Below, one piece after another: positions 35,815-45,468 of a stretch of 64,000 bases of DNA (positions are counted from its first letter, which is position 1; the number at the start of each line of letters is the position of its first letter). The notes under the pieces are model-generated. The model was not told the DNA's origin. It did no database searches and saw only the letters and a program-made list of their open reading frames with translations. Position numbers and translations under genes: made by a program. Source of the stretch: Acidovorax_G lacteus (GTDB lineage: Bacteria > Pseudomonadota > Gammaproteobacteria > Burkholderiales > Burkholderiaceae_C); contig NZ_BAABEX010000004.1 of the NCBI RefSeq assembly GCF_039540375.1, positions 156,213 to 220,212 on the forward strand. Direction: 5' to 3'.

Positions 35815-36762
35815 ATGAACCAGCTCGACGCCCTCAAACAGTTCACCACGGTGGTTGCCGATACCGGCGACTTTAAGCAGCTTGCGCAATTCCAGCCGCG
35901 CGATGCGACCACCAATCCGTCCCTCATCCTCAAGGCGGTGCAAAAGCCTGAATATGCGCCGCTGCTGCAGGCCACGGTGGACCGCTGGCGCGGCCGCCCG
36001 ATGGATGAGGTGATCGACCGCTTGCTGGTGCGTTTTGGCTGCGAAATCCTGGCCACCATTCCGGGCCGGGTGTCCACCGAAGTGGACGCCCGTTTGAGCT
36101 TTGACACCAGTGCCACCGTGACGCGGGCCGAACGCATCATCGAGCTGTACCAGGCCGAGGGCGTGCACATCGATCGCGTGCTCATCAAGATTGCCGCCAC
36201 TTGGGAGGGCATCCAGGCCGCGCAGCAACTGGAGCGCCGGGGCATTCACACCAACCTCACGCTGCTGTTCTCGTTCTGCCAGGCCGTGGCCTGCGGCCAG
36301 GCCAAGGTGCAGCTGATCTCACCCTTTGTGGGCCGCATCTACGACTGGTACAAAAAGCAGGCCGGCGCGTCCTGGGACGAAGCCGCGCGTGCGGGAGAGA
36401 ACGACCCGGGCGTGCAGTCGGTCACGCAGATCTATCAGTACTACAAGCGCTTCGGCATTGCCACCGAGGTCATGGGCGCGAGCTTCCGCAACGTGGGGCA
36501 GATCACGGCGCTGGCCGGATGCGACCTGCTGACCATCGCCCCGGATCTGTTGGCCCAGCTTGCGGCGTCTGACGCGCCCGTCGCCCGCAGGCTCGACGCC
36601 GAGGCCGCCCGCATGCTGGATCTGCGCAAGATCGAACTGGACGAGCCCGCATTCCGCTACGCCCTCAACGAGGACGCCATGGCCACGGAGAAACTGGCCG
36701 AGGGCATTCGCGCGTTTGCGGTGGACGCTGTGAAGCTGGAGCAACTGATCCACGCGGCCTGA
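35815..36762 (+). CDS. tal: transaldolase
   Basis: This pentose-phosphate enzyme moves a dihydroxyacetone unit between sugar phosphates, 315 aa (TalB-type length). The start is the ATG at 35815. The N-terminus MNQLDALKQFTTVVADTGDF and the TTNPSLIL motif are diagnostic. The Schiff-base lysine is in VLIKIAATWEGI near residue 130. Position after the Afu-like transporter and near hexR and the glucose genes fits the carbohydrate island. Confidence 0.96.
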   Translation: MNQLDALKQFTTVVADTGDFKQLAQFQPRDATTNPSLILKAVQKPEYAPLLQATVDRWRGRPMDEVIDRLLVRFGCEILATIPGRVSTEVDARLSFDTSATVTRAERIIELYQAEGVHIDRVLIKIAATWEGIQAAQQLERRGIHTNLTLLFSFCQAVACGQAKVQLISPFVGRIYDWYKKQAGASWDEAARAGENDPGVQSVTQIYQYYKRFGIATEVMGASFRNVGQITALAGCDLLTIAPDLLAQLAASDAPVARRLDAEAARMLDLRKIELDEPAFRYALNEDAMATEKLAEGIRAFAVDAVKLEQLIHAA

Positions 36763-36792
36763 GCCAGTCGGCTCCGGTGTGCGCTGCAGGCC

Positions 36793-38199
36793 TCAGGCCT
36801 GCGGCATAAGCGGCAGCCGTAGGCCTACCCGCAGGCCGTGCGGCCGCACAGGTTCGGCCACCGTGCGGCCTTCATGGCGCAGCGCCACTTCTTCCACGAT
36901 CGACAGACCCAGGCCGCAGCCGCCTGGCTGGTCTGAACCTCGCCAGAAACGCCCGAACATCTCGGCCAGATGCGGCGGCGCAACGCCGGGGCCGTCGTCT
37001 TCCACCAGCAGCAGCACGGTACGCGGTGATTCGGTGTCCCGTTCGACGCGCACGGTCACCGTGGCGCCCTGGCCAGCATAGTGCAGTGCGTTGTCGATAA
37101 GGTTGTTCAAGGCCTCGCGCAGCAGCAGGGCGTTGCCGCATACCAAGGCTGTCTCCTCTCCTTCGTAGCCGAGGTCCATGCCGTGCGCCACCGCGCGGCG
37201 GGCCCACTCCCGGGCCACGTCACGGGCCAGCGTGGGCAGATCCAGAGCCTCCATGGGCACATGGGACTCCGAGCGTGCAAGCTGCAGCAGCTGGTGTACC
37301 AGGTGGGCGCTGCGTTGCGCCCCAGCCAGCACCTTTTGCAGCCGTTCGCGCACCTGCGGTTCGTGGCTCTCCTGCAGTGCCAGCTCGGTCTGGGCGATCA
37401 GCCCGGCCAGCGGGGTGCGCAACTGGTGGGCCGCATCGTTGAGAAAGCGCTTTTCCTTGCGCTGGCCGCGTGCCACGGCGTCGAGCAGGCGGTTGATGGT
37501 GCTGGCCAGCGAGTGCACTTCCTGCGGTGCAGAAGTGAGCTCGATGGGGGGTAGGGGATCGCCTTCGACGGGACGCCGCTGTCCCGCGCGCTCGATCTGG
37601 GCCTCCAGGCGCTTGAGCGGTTGCAGGCCGCGCAGCACGCCTGCGTACACCAGTGCGCTGAGTGCCAGACCCATCAGGCCCATCGGAAGCACCATCTGTT
37701 CGAGCAACTCCTGCGCAATGCGCTCGCGTACCGTGAGGCTCTGGGCCACCTGCACACGCAGGCGCTGGCGTGCGGGCTCGCTGCCGTAATCCACTTCAAG
37801 CAGCGCCACGCGCACGGCGCGCTCGTCCAGGCGTGCGTGGTAGAGCAGTGGCTCGCCCAGGCGGATGTCGAGTACCGGCGGCGGCGGCAGCTGGGCGTTG
37901 CCCAGCAGGAAGCGGCCTGGGGGCGAGGACACCATGTAGGTGATGCGATCGGTCGGGTCCTGTTCGAGGATGTCCTGTGCCGCTTTCGGAAAATCCACCA
38001 GCAGGCCGTCGCCGATGGGCTTGATCTGCCGGGCCAGGGCACGCACCGACTGGGTCAGTGTCTGGTCGATGCCTTTTTCGCCGTTTTGCAGCGCGATGCG
38101 CCAAGCCAGAAAACCGCCCGACAGCCACAGCACAAGCTGTGGGAGCAGCAGCCACAGCAGCAGTTTGCGCTGCAGCGAGACGCCAGCAACCGGCCGCAT
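36793..38199 (-). CDS. two-component sensor histidine kinase
   Basis: A 468-aa membrane kinase, start ATG 38199, six bases from the stop of its response regulator. A first membrane helix (LLLWLLLPQLVLWLSGGFLAW) is followed by a periplasmic 2CSK_N-like domain (about 35-155). A second helix near 160-180 and a HAMP-like linker come next. The H-box is DAAHQLRTPLAG, with N-box, G1 DDGPGVAP and G2 GCGLGLSIV. The family includes TctE-type sensors of carboxylates and sugars. Being divergent from the sugar ABC operon suggests it helps control that operon. Confidence 0.92.
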   Translation of the reverse strand: MRPVAGVSLQRKLLLWLLLPQLVLWLSGGFLAWRIALQNGEKGIDQTLTQSVRALARQIKPIGDGLLVDFPKAAQDILEQDPTDRITYMVSSPPGRFLLGNAQLPPPPVLDIRLGEPLLYHARLDERAVRVALLEVDYGSEPARQRLRVQVAQSLTVRERIAQELLEQMVLPMGLMGLALSALVYAGVLRGLQPLKRLEAQIERAGQRRPVEGDPLPPIELTSAPQEVHSLASTINRLLDAVARGQRKEKRFLNDAAHQLRTPLAGLIAQTELALQESHEPQVRERLQKVLAGAQRSAHLVHQLLQLARSESHVPMEALDLPTLARDVAREWARRAVAHGMDLGYEGEETALVCGNALLLREALNNLIDNALHYAGQGATVTVRVERDTESPRTVLLLVEDDGPGVAPPHLAEMFGRFWRGSDQPGGCGLGLSIVEEVALRHEGRTVAEPVRPHGLRVGLRLPLMPQA

Positions 38200-38204
38200 G
38201 ACCG

Positions 38205-38912
38205 TCAGGGCTTTTCGAGCATGTAGCCGAGCCCGCGGATGTTGCGGATGCTCAGCGGCGATGCGTCGAGTTTTTTGCGCAGGCGGTGCACGTACACCTC
38301 CAGCGCGTTGGAGTTGAGGGCTGCACTGCTCTGACCAGGCTCTGGTGGGCTGGCGTGCCATGCCGCCAGCACGTCGTCGCGGGTGACCACTTCGCCCGCA
38401 CGGTGCACCAGCAGCTCCAGAAGCTCCCACTCGCGTTGCGTCAGGTCCAGCGGCTCCCCGCCCAGGGTGGCCTGGCGAAGCCCGTGGTCGAGCTGCAGTT
38501 CACCCACGGTGGTGCTGGGCCCAGCGTTGGCCTGCTGGAACGCGGGTTGCCGCGCGCGGCGCAGCATGGCCTGCACGCGGGCTTGCAGTTCCAGCATGTC
38601 GAAGGGCTTGGTGAGGTAGTCGTCAGCACCACTGTTGAGGCCGCGTACGCGGTCCTCAATGCCGTCGCGTGCGGTGAGAATGAGCACCGGCAGGCCGGAG
38701 ATGTGCGCGCGCGCCCAAGTCAGAACATCCAGGCCGTCGCCACCGGGCAGGCCCAGATCCAGAATCACGCCGTCAACGGCCTGGTTCTGTAGTGCGCTGC
38801 GGGCTTGCTCGACATTGGTGGCAGTTGCAATGTCCCAGCCCAGCGGGCCCAGTTGTCCCGCCAGGGCGTCGCGCAGCAAGGCGTCGTCTTCAACGATCAG
38901 TAACGTGGCCAT
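38205..38912 (-). CDS. OmpR-family response regulator
   Basis: A 235-aa regulator with an N-terminal receiver (phosphoacceptor Asp in GVILDLGLPGGDGL near residue 52, Lys in YLTKPF) and a C-terminal winged helix (ALEVYVHRLRKKL...IRGLGYML). The start may be ATG 38912 or ATG 38924; neither has a clear ribosome-binding site. It is the first gene of the two-gene operon with the kinase. It faces the sugar ABC operon across a 158-base gap that also holds a HexR-type palindrome. Confidence 0.92.
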   Translation of the reverse strand: MATLLIVEDDALLRDALAGQLGPLGWDIATATNVEQARSALQNQAVDGVILDLGLPGGDGLDVLTWARAHISGLPVLILTARDGIEDRVRGLNSGADDYLTKPFDMLELQARVQAMLRRARQPAFQQANAGPSTTVGELQLDHGLRQATLGGEPLDLTQREWELLELLVHRAGEVVTRDDVLAAWHASPPEPGQSSAALNSNALEVYVHRLRKKLDASPLSIRNIRGLGYMLEKP

Positions 38913-39001
38913 GCGATTGAGCATAACAAAGCACTCTGGAGCGGCTTGTGTGGGCTGCCTGCCACGGGCTCAGGGTAAGCCCTGATCTGAACTTTAATTA
39001 T

Positions 39002-39016
39002 TGTAATTAAATTAAC
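39002..39016. promoter_or_regulatory. HexR-type palindrome before the sugar ABC operon
   Basis: TGTAATTAAATTAAC matches TGTAAY-NNN-RTTACA except for the last two bases. It stands in an AT-rich patch 54 bases before the ATG at 39071, in the gap shared with the divergent response regulator. Confidence 0.6.
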
Positions 39017-39070
39017 GGCTGCGCTCGATGACAGCGCTTCATCGGTTTCATGACATCAGGAGGCATAGGT

Positions 39071-40321
39071 ATGGGGAAGTTGACACACGTCGCCGTCGCG
39101 GCGATTGGGCTGGCGGCAGCGCTGTCTGCGAGCGCAGGGGAGGTCGAGGTTCTGCACTACTGGACTTCGGGCGGCCAGGCGCGTTCGGCGGCCGAGCTCA
39201 AGAAGATCATGCAGTCCAAAGGGCACACATGGCGTGACTTCGCCGTGGCCGGCGGCGGTGGCGACAGTGCCATGACGGTGCTCAAGAGCCGCGTGATCTC
39301 GGGCAATCCACCTTCGGCGGCGCAGGTCAAAGGTCCTGCCATTCAGGAGTGGGCTGCCGAGGGCGTGCTGGCCAACATGGACGCACTGGCCCGCGCGGAA
39401 AAGTGGGACGAGGCCCTGCCGAAGGTTGTGGCGGATGTCATGAAGTACAAGGGCAGCTATGTGGCCGCCCCCGTCAACGTGCACCGCGTGAACTGGCTGT
39501 GGGCCAGCAGCGATGCGCTGAAAAAGGCCGGCGTGTCGGCCATGCCCAAGAACTGGGACGAGTTCTTTGCCGCAGCCGACAAGCTCAAGGCAGCAGGACT
39601 GATCCCTGTGGCGCATGGCGGCCAGAACTGGCAGGACTTCACCACCTTCGAGTCGGTGGTGTTGGGCGTGGGTGGTCCCAAGTTCTATCAGGACGCCATG
39701 GTGCGCCTGGATGACAAGGCGCTCACCAGCGACACGATGAAGAAGTCTCTGGAGACCTTCCGCCGTATCAAGAGCTACACCGACCCCGCAGCTCCGGGTC
39801 GCGACTGGAACCTTGCCACCGCCATGCTGATTCAGGGCAAGGCAGGCTTCCAACTGATGGGCGATTGGGCCAAGGGCGAGTTCATCGCCGCCGGCAAGGC
39901 TCCGGGCAAGGACTTCCTGTGCGCTGCTGCGCCGGGTACGGCCAATGCGTTCACCTTCAACGTGGACTCGTTCATTCTGTTCAAGCTCAAGGACGCTGGT
40001 GCGCAGAAGGCGCAAAGCGATCTGGCCAGCGCCATCATGAGCTCTGAGCTCCAGGAGGTGTTCAACCTCAACAAGGGCTCGATCCCGGTGCGCACAGGTC
40101 AGAAGATGGACAAGTTCGACGACTGCGCCAAGCTGTCGAGCAAGGACTTCTCGGACACCGCCAAGTCGGGTGGTCTTGTGCCCAGCGTGGCGCACGGTAT
40201 GGCCATCGCGCCCGCCGCCGAAGGAGCCATCAAGGATGTGGTCAGCCAGTTCTGGAATGACGACAAGGTCAGCGTCGCTGACGCCATGAAGAAGATCGCG
40301 GCCGCCGCGAAAAACAAGTAA
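39071..40321 (+). CDS. sugar (probably glucose) ABC transporter substrate-binding protein
   Basis: A family 1 extracellular solute-binding protein of 416 aa, start ATG 39071 with AGGAGG seven bases upstream. It has a signal peptide (HVAVAAIGLAAALSASAG), then EVEVLHYWTSGGQARSAAEL, the typical N-terminus of glucose-binding GtsA/GlcE-type proteins. It is the first gene of an operon with a porin, two permeases, an ATPase and glucokinase. That points to glucose or a closely related hexose. Exact substrate is inferred. Confidence 0.92.
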   Translation: MGKLTHVAVAAIGLAAALSASAGEVEVLHYWTSGGQARSAAELKKIMQSKGHTWRDFAVAGGGGDSAMTVLKSRVISGNPPSAAQVKGPAIQEWAAEGVLANMDALARAEKWDEALPKVVADVMKYKGSYVAAPVNVHRVNWLWASSDALKKAGVSAMPKNWDEFFAAADKLKAAGLIPVAHGGQNWQDFTTFESVVLGVGGPKFYQDAMVRLDDKALTSDTMKKSLETFRRIKSYTDPAAPGRDWNLATAMLIQGKAGFQLMGDWAKGEFIAAGKAPGKDFLCAAAPGTANAFTFNVDSFILFKLKDAGAQKAQSDLASAIMSSELQEVFNLNKGSIPVRTGQKMDKFDDCAKLSSKDFSDTAKSGGLVPSVAHGMAIAPAAEGAIKDVVSQFWNDDKVSVADAMKKIAAAAKNK

Positions 40322-40334
40322 GGAGTTCCCCCTC

Positions 40335-41522
40335 ATGATCACGAAAGCCCGCCTCACGGCGGTGGCTTTGGCCGCCGCATGCGCGAATGGAGCGCTTGCC
40401 ATGGAAGTGGCAGGCTTTGAATTCAACGGTTATTCCCGCGGTGGTCCGGTATTCGGCTACTCGGATGGCGTCAAGGGTGGCCTGTCTCTGGGCGGCGACC
40501 TGCAGAAGTTCCGCCTTGGCAACGAAGGCGACAACGGCATCGAAGTGAACTTTGCCCGCACTTTCGAAGTCGGCGGTGCCCGCTGGAAGGTCAACTACAT
40601 GCCCGCCAAGTGGGGCAGCGGCGACATCAGCACGGAGCAAGCGTTCGTCGAGGTGTCGGGTCTGTCCTTCATGCCAGATGCCAAGTTCTGGGCGGGCCAG
40701 CGCCGCCTGCGTATCCAGGATGTGCACATCGTGGACAACTTCCTCATGGGCTATGGCGACAGCCAGGGTGCTGGCGTGACCGACATCCCGGTGGGGATCG
40801 GCAAGCTGGGTCTGGGCATCTTCACGGCCGACAAGTTCGACAGCTCGCTGCCCAAGGGTGTGAAGGCTCGCCGGATCAACGCTGACCTGTCCGAGATCGC
40901 CACCAACCCCGGCGGCACGCTGCGGGTGCTGTTGACCGCCGTGGACGGCAGCGGTCTGGCGAAGGGCGGTTCGGGCTCTGGTCTGTCGCTGCTGCACAAC
41001 CAGAAGGACTTTCTGCTGCCCGGCATGAGCAACTCGCTGTTCCTGCAGACCTCGCAAGGCCATGCACGCATCGATGGCCAGTTTGAAGGCCTGAGCCCGA
41101 CCAGCGCTGGCAAGCGCGTGACCCGTATTGCAGACGCCGTGAACTGGCAGAGTGGCCGCTTTGGTGGCCAGGCGCTGATCGCCTACCAGACCAACAAAGA
41201 CGAACTGACCAGTGCCACCACCAAGGACTTCTCGCTTGGCGGTCGCGGCTCGTATGCCTTCCACAAGAATGTGAAGGGCATTGCCGAACTGTCGACGACC
41301 ACCCGCAAGAGCTCGACCGGACCAGACCAGCGCCTGAGCAAGGTCACGCTGGCCGCGGCTATTGCCATGTCCGAAGACTTCTGGTCGCGCCCTGAACTGC
41401 GTCTGTATGTGACCAAGGCCAATTGGAACCAGGCGGCCGCACAGGCCAATGCGTCCACGTTTGGCGCGAATGGCAAGACCTCGCGCACGCTGGTGGGCGT
41501 GCAATACGAAGTCTGGTGGTAA
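40335..41522 (+). CDS. maltoporin-like (LamB family) carbohydrate porin
   Basis: A 395-aa outer-membrane protein. The signal peptide (ARLTAVALAAACANGALA) is followed by MEVAGFEFNGYSRGGPVFGY, the LamB-type first strand. WAGQRRLRIQDVHIVDNFL is a maltoporin-family block, and the protein ends in VGVQYEVWW with a terminal aromatic residue. It probably admits sugars to the binding protein encoded 13 bases upstream. A terminator follows, so the outer parts of the uptake route may be made in excess of the inner-membrane complex. Confidence 0.88.
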   Translation: MITKARLTAVALAAACANGALAMEVAGFEFNGYSRGGPVFGYSDGVKGGLSLGGDLQKFRLGNEGDNGIEVNFARTFEVGGARWKVNYMPAKWGSGDISTEQAFVEVSGLSFMPDAKFWAGQRRLRIQDVHIVDNFLMGYGDSQGAGVTDIPVGIGKLGLGIFTADKFDSSLPKGVKARRINADLSEIATNPGGTLRVLLTAVDGSGLAKGGSGSGLSLLHNQKDFLLPGMSNSLFLQTSQGHARIDGQFEGLSPTSAGKRVTRIADAVNWQSGRFGGQALIAYQTNKDELTSATTKDFSLGGRGSYAFHKNVKGIAELSTTTRKSSTGPDQRLSKVTLAAAIAMSEDFWSRPELRLYVTKANWNQAAAQANASTFGANGKTSRTLVGVQYEVWW

Positions 41523-41556
41523 AGCCGAGTTACTCCAAGGCCAACATTCGCACCTT

Positions 41557-41582
41557 GGGGGGCCACAGCGCCCCCCTTTTTT
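41557..41582 (+). terminator. partial terminator inside the sugar ABC operon
   Basis: The stem GGGGGGC / GCCCCCC has a six-base loop followed by a run of T. It comes 35 bases after the porin stop and 44 bases before the first permease. Confidence 0.8.
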
Positions 41583-41625
41583 CCTGTGCCCGACATGACC
41601 CCACCAAACCCCTGGCGACGTGCCC

Positions 41626-42504
41626 ATGAAGAATTCGTTTGAACACTGGCTGCCACGCATCGTCGTGGCACCCGCCTTTGTGCTGGGCTTTGCTTTCATC
41701 TATGGCCTGATGGTCTGGAACGGCGTGCTCAGCTTTTCGGCATCGCGGATGCTGCCCAACTACGAATGGGTGGGCCTGGCCCAGTACGAGCGTCTGTGGG
41801 GCATGGACCGATGGTGGGTGGCGTTGCGCAACCTGGGGGTGTTTGGTGTCGGATACGTCGGGGGCTCGCTGGCGATCGGCGTGCTGCTGGCGGTGCTGCT
41901 GGACCAGAAGATCCGGGCCGAAGGCGCGCTGCGCACGATCTATCTCTACCCGATGGCACTGTCGTTTGTGGTGACGGGCACCGCCTGGAAATGGCTGCTC
42001 AATCCCGGCATGGGCCTGGAAAAGGTGGTGCGCGACTGGGGATTCGAGAGCTTCGAACTGGGCTGGCTGGTCGACACCGACATGGCCATCTACTGCGTGG
42101 TCATTGCAGGCATCTGGCAGAGCGCCGGCTTTGCCATGGCGCTCTTTCTTGCGGGCCTGCGTGGCATTGACGACAGCATCATCAAGGCTGCCCAGGTCGA
42201 CGGCGCATCGCTGCCGCGCATCTACTGGCGCATCGTGCTGCCCGCACTGCGCCCGGTGTTCTTTTCCACTCTGATGGTGCTGTCGCACCTGGCGATCAAG
42301 AGTTTCGATCTGGTCATGGCCCTGACGGCCGGTGGGCCAGGTTTTGCCACCGATGTGCCTGCTACGTTCATGTACACCATGTCTTTCTCGCGCGGCCAGA
42401 TTGGCCTGGGCGCCGCAAGCGCCACCATGATGCTGGCCACCGTGGCCGCGCTTGTGGTGCCCTATCTCTACAGCGAACTGCGGAGCAAGCCCCATGACCG
42501 CTAA
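41626..42504 (+). CDS. sugar ABC transporter permease (GtsB/MalF-like)
   Basis: A 292-aa inner-membrane permease with six helices, start ATG 41626 (a GTG at 41620 is possible). The EAA loop is in DDSIIKAAQVDGASLPRIYWRIVLPAL near residues 185-212. It overlaps the next permease by 11 bases. It forms the membrane channel with that protein. Confidence 0.93.
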   Translation: MKNSFEHWLPRIVVAPAFVLGFAFIYGLMVWNGVLSFSASRMLPNYEWVGLAQYERLWGMDRWWVALRNLGVFGVGYVGGSLAIGVLLAVLLDQKIRAEGALRTIYLYPMALSFVVTGTAWKWLLNPGMGLEKVVRDWGFESFELGWLVDTDMAIYCVVIAGIWQSAGFAMALFLAGLRGIDDSIIKAAQVDGASLPRIYWRIVLPALRPVFFSTLMVLSHLAIKSFDLVMALTAGGPGFATDVPATFMYTMSFSRGQIGLGAASATMMLATVAALVVPYLYSELRSKPHDR

Positions 42505-43366
42505 GCCTCTGGCCTTCGGCCACATTGCCTCGCGCGTCGCCATCCATGCGGTGCTGTTGCTCGCCGCGGCGTTCTTTCTGCTGCCGCTGTACGCGATGCT
42601 CGTCACCGCATTCAAGGATGCCGAGCAGATTCGCAGCACCTCCCTGCTGGCCTTGCCCGCCACGCTGGACTGGAGCGCCTGGAAGACCGCGTGGTCCAGT
42701 GCCTGTACGGGAGTGGACTGCCAAGGGCTTCAGCCCTTCTTCTGGAACTCTGTGGTCATGACTGTGCCGGCCGTGCTGATCTCCACCGTCTGGGGCGCGC
42801 TCAACGGCTATGTGCTGAGCCTGTGGAAGTTCCGCGGTAGCGATGTGCTTTTCGGCCTGCTGCTGTTCGGCGTGTTCATGCCCTTCCAGGTCGTACTGCT
42901 GCCCATGAGCCAGGTGCTCGGCTGGCTGGGGCTTTCGAGTTCGATCGCTGGGCTGGTGCTGGTGCACTGCCTGGCAGGTCTTGCGGGCACCACCTTGTTC
43001 TTCCGCAACTACTACAGCGCCATTCCGGCCGAGCTGGTGCATGCCGCGCGCATGGACGGCGCAGGTTTCTGGCAGATCTTCTGGCGCATTGTGTTTCCGC
43101 TGTCCACGCCCATCGTGATGGTCACCCTGATCTGGCAGTTCACCAACATCTGGAACGACTTTCTGTTCGGCGTGGTGTTCTCCGGCACCGACTCCAAGCC
43201 CGTGACCGTGGGCCTCAACAACCTAGCCAACACCTCCAGCAGCGTGAAGGCCTACAACGTCGACATGGCCGCCGCCATCATCGCGGGCCTGCCCACGATG
43301 GTGATCTATGTGCTGGCGGGTAAGTTTTTTGTGCGCGGGCTGACGGCCGGCGCCGTGAAGGGATAA
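42494..43366 (+). CDS. sugar ABC transporter permease (GtsC/MalG-like)
   Basis: A 290-aa permease, start ATG 42494 inside the end of the preceding gene. The EAA loop is in PAELVHAARMDGAGFWQIFWRIVFPL near residues 180-205. The C-terminus FFVRGLTAGAVKG is typical of MalG-type subunits. It works with the GtsB-like subunit. Confidence 0.93.
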   Translation: MTAKPLAFGHIASRVAIHAVLLLAAAFFLLPLYAMLVTAFKDAEQIRSTSLLALPATLDWSAWKTAWSSACTGVDCQGLQPFFWNSVVMTVPAVLISTVWGALNGYVLSLWKFRGSDVLFGLLLFGVFMPFQVVLLPMSQVLGWLGLSSSIAGLVLVHCLAGLAGTTLFFRNYYSAIPAELVHAARMDGAGFWQIFWRIVFPLSTPIVMVTLIWQFTNIWNDFLFGVVFSGTDSKPVTVGLNNLANTSSSVKAYNVDMAAAIIAGLPTMVIYVLAGKFFVRGLTAGAVKG

Positions 43367-43372
43367 ATCATC

Positions 43373-44434
43373 ATGGCATCCTCTCTGGAGATTGCAGGCA
43401 TCAACAAGCGCTTCGGCAAGGGCGACAAGAGTGTCGAAGTGCTTCGCAAGGTGGACATCCACGTCGCGCCAGGCGAGTTCCTGATCCTGGTGGGTCCGTC
43501 CGGTTGCGGCAAATCCACCTTGCTCAACATCATTGCCGGCCTCGACAACCCCACCGAGGGCGAAGTGCGCATTGGCGGCAAGAACGTGGTGGGCATGCCC
43601 CCGCGCGATCGCGACATCGCCATGGTGTTCCAGAGCTATGCGCTGTACCCCACCATGAGCGTGGCCGACAACATTGGATTTGCCCTGGAGATGCGCAAGA
43701 TGCCTAAGGCAGAGCGCGCTGCGCGCATCCAGGAGGTCGCTTCCATGCTCCAGATCGAGCACCTGCTCGACCGCCGGCCCAGTCAGCTCTCGGGCGGACA
43801 GCGCCAGCGTGTGGCCATGGGGCGGGCCCTGGCGCGGCATCCGCAACTCTTCCTGTTCGACGAACCGTTGTCTAACCTCGATGCCAAGCTGCGCGTGGAG
43901 ATGCGGGCGGAGATCAAGCGCCTGCACCAGGCCAGCGGGATCACCAGTGTCTATGTCACGCACGATCAGGTCGAAGCCATGACCCTGGGCTCGCGCATCG
44001 CGGTGATGAAGGGTGGTGTGGTGCAGCAACTGGGTACGCCCGACGATATCTATCGCCGCCCCGCCAACACGTATGTGGCGACTTTCATCGGCTCGCCTAC
44101 CATGAACCTCGTGCGCGGCGCCGCGACCGGCGGCAGCTTTCTGCTCAGCGGTGCCGAGCTCAGGCTGCCCACGCCCAGCGCTTCGTCCGAGCTTTTGCTG
44201 GGCGTTCGTCCCGAGCATCTGCTGTTCGACGCTGCCTCACCTTGGCGTGGTACCGTCAGTGTGGTCGAGCCCACAGGCCCTGACACCTATGTGGTGGTGG
44301 ACACGCAGGCTGGCAGCGTGACGATGCGCACCGATGCGTCCACCACGGCCCGGCCTGGCGATGCCGTGGGCCTGGGGGTTGCGCCCGGCCATGCGCATTG
44401 GTTTGACGCGGGCACCGAGTTGCGCGTTGCGTGA
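43373..44434 (+). CDS. sugar ABC transporter ATP-binding protein (UgpC/MalK-like)
   Basis: A 353-aa ATPase of the MalK/UgpC class. Walker A is GPSGCGKST near residue 41, the signature LSGGQRQR, Walker B LFLFDEPLSNLDAKLR and H-loop VTHDQVEAM. The C-terminal TOBE region (LLLGVRPEHLLFD) allows sharing or regulation. Its stop overlaps a GTG that opens the glk frame, but glk probably starts later. Confidence 0.94.
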   Translation: MASSLEIAGINKRFGKGDKSVEVLRKVDIHVAPGEFLILVGPSGCGKSTLLNIIAGLDNPTEGEVRIGGKNVVGMPPRDRDIAMVFQSYALYPTMSVADNIGFALEMRKMPKAERAARIQEVASMLQIEHLLDRRPSQLSGGQRQRVAMGRALARHPQLFLFDEPLSNLDAKLRVEMRAEIKRLHQASGITSVYVTHDQVEAMTLGSRIAVMKGGVVQQLGTPDDIYRRPANTYVATFIGSPTMNLVRGAATGGSFLLSGAELRLPTPSASSELLLGVRPEHLLFDAASPWRGTVSVVEPTGPDTYVVVDTQAGSVTMRTDASTTARPGDAVGLGVAPGHAHWFDAGTELRVA

Positions 44435-44487
44435 GTCTGAAGCGCCCCCCAGGGGCGTCTGCATTTGTGCATTTGTGGAGTGAAGGC

Positions 44488-45468
44488 ATGGTGACCCCCC
44501 TGCGTCTGTTGGCCGACATAGGCGGCACCAACATCCGTCTGGCCTGGCAGGCCGCTGCGGGCGAGCCGCCCCGCGATACCCGGGTGCTGCAATGCGCCGA
44601 CCACGCCACCGTGGAGGGGGCGATCCGTTGCTATCTGGACGCCCTCGGTGTGCCGGTTCCACCGGAAGTCGGCATGGGCATTGCCAACCCGGTCACCGGC
44701 GATGTGGTGCGCATGACGAACCACCACTGGAGTTTTTCGCAGGCGGGACTGCGCGAAGCACTGGGCTGCAGGCGCTTGCTGGTCATCAACGATTTCACTG
44801 CGCTGGCGTTGGCGCTGCCGCTGCTGACCGCGGCGCAACTGCACCCTGCGGGCGGCGGTACGGCGGTTCCCGGCGCGGCCATCGGACTGCTGGGGCCAGG
44901 TACCGGGCTCGGAGTGTCAGGGCTGGTGTTTCCTCCGGGCTCCGATCTGGGGGTGCCACTGGCTGGTGAAGGGGGGCATGTGAGCCTGCCGGTGCACACA
45001 GCGCTCGAATTCGCGGTGTTGCAGGTGTTGCAGCGTCGCTATGGCCATGTCTCGGCCGAACGTGCTGTCTCGGGACCTGGACTGGTGGACCTGTACCACG
45101 CGCTGCGCGAGGTCGAAGGGCAGGGTGGTGTCGAGGTCAGTGCGCCCGCCGAGGTCACGGCCCTGGCCTTGCAGCAGGGCGATCCGCTGGCGTTGCAGGC
45201 GCTTGATCTCTTGTGCGGATTTCTGGGTTCGGTGGCAGGCAATCTCGCGCTCACGCTAGGCGCGCGTGGAGGGGTGTACATCGGAGGCGGCCTCGTGCCG
45301 CGGCTTGGGTCCTGGTTCGCCCAGTCGTCCTTCCGCGAACGCTTTGAGGCCAAGGGCCGGTTTCGCGAGTATCTGGCCTCAATTCCCTGCTGGGTCATCG
45401 ACCCGACGGCCACACCGGCACTGCAGGGCGTGGCACGCGCTCTAGACGGTCTGGGAGACCCCGCATGA
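44488..45468 (+). CDS. glk: glucokinase
   Basis: This enzyme phosphorylates glucose to glucose 6-phosphate after uptake, 326 aa from the ATG at 44488 with GGAG seven bases upstream. A GTG at 44431 overlapping the ATPase stop would add 19 poorly conserved residues. Family motifs are LLADIGGTNIRLAW (phosphate loop), NDFTALALALP (catalytic Asp), GLLGPGTGLGVSGLV and GEGGHVSLP. It is bacterial Glk type rather than ROK. Operon position after the glucose-type transporter supports the substrate. Confidence 0.94.
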   Translation: MVTPLRLLADIGGTNIRLAWQAAAGEPPRDTRVLQCADHATVEGAIRCYLDALGVPVPPEVGMGIANPVTGDVVRMTNHHWSFSQAGLREALGCRRLLVINDFTALALALPLLTAAQLHPAGGGTAVPGAAIGLLGPGTGLGVSGLVFPPGSDLGVPLAGEGGHVSLPVHTALEFAVLQVLQRRYGHVSAERAVSGPGLVDLYHALREVEGQGGVEVSAPAEVTALALQQGDPLALQALDLLCGFLGSVAGNLALTLGARGGVYIGGGLVPRLGSWFAQSSFRERFEAKGRFREYLASIPCWVIDPTATPALQGVARALDGLGDPA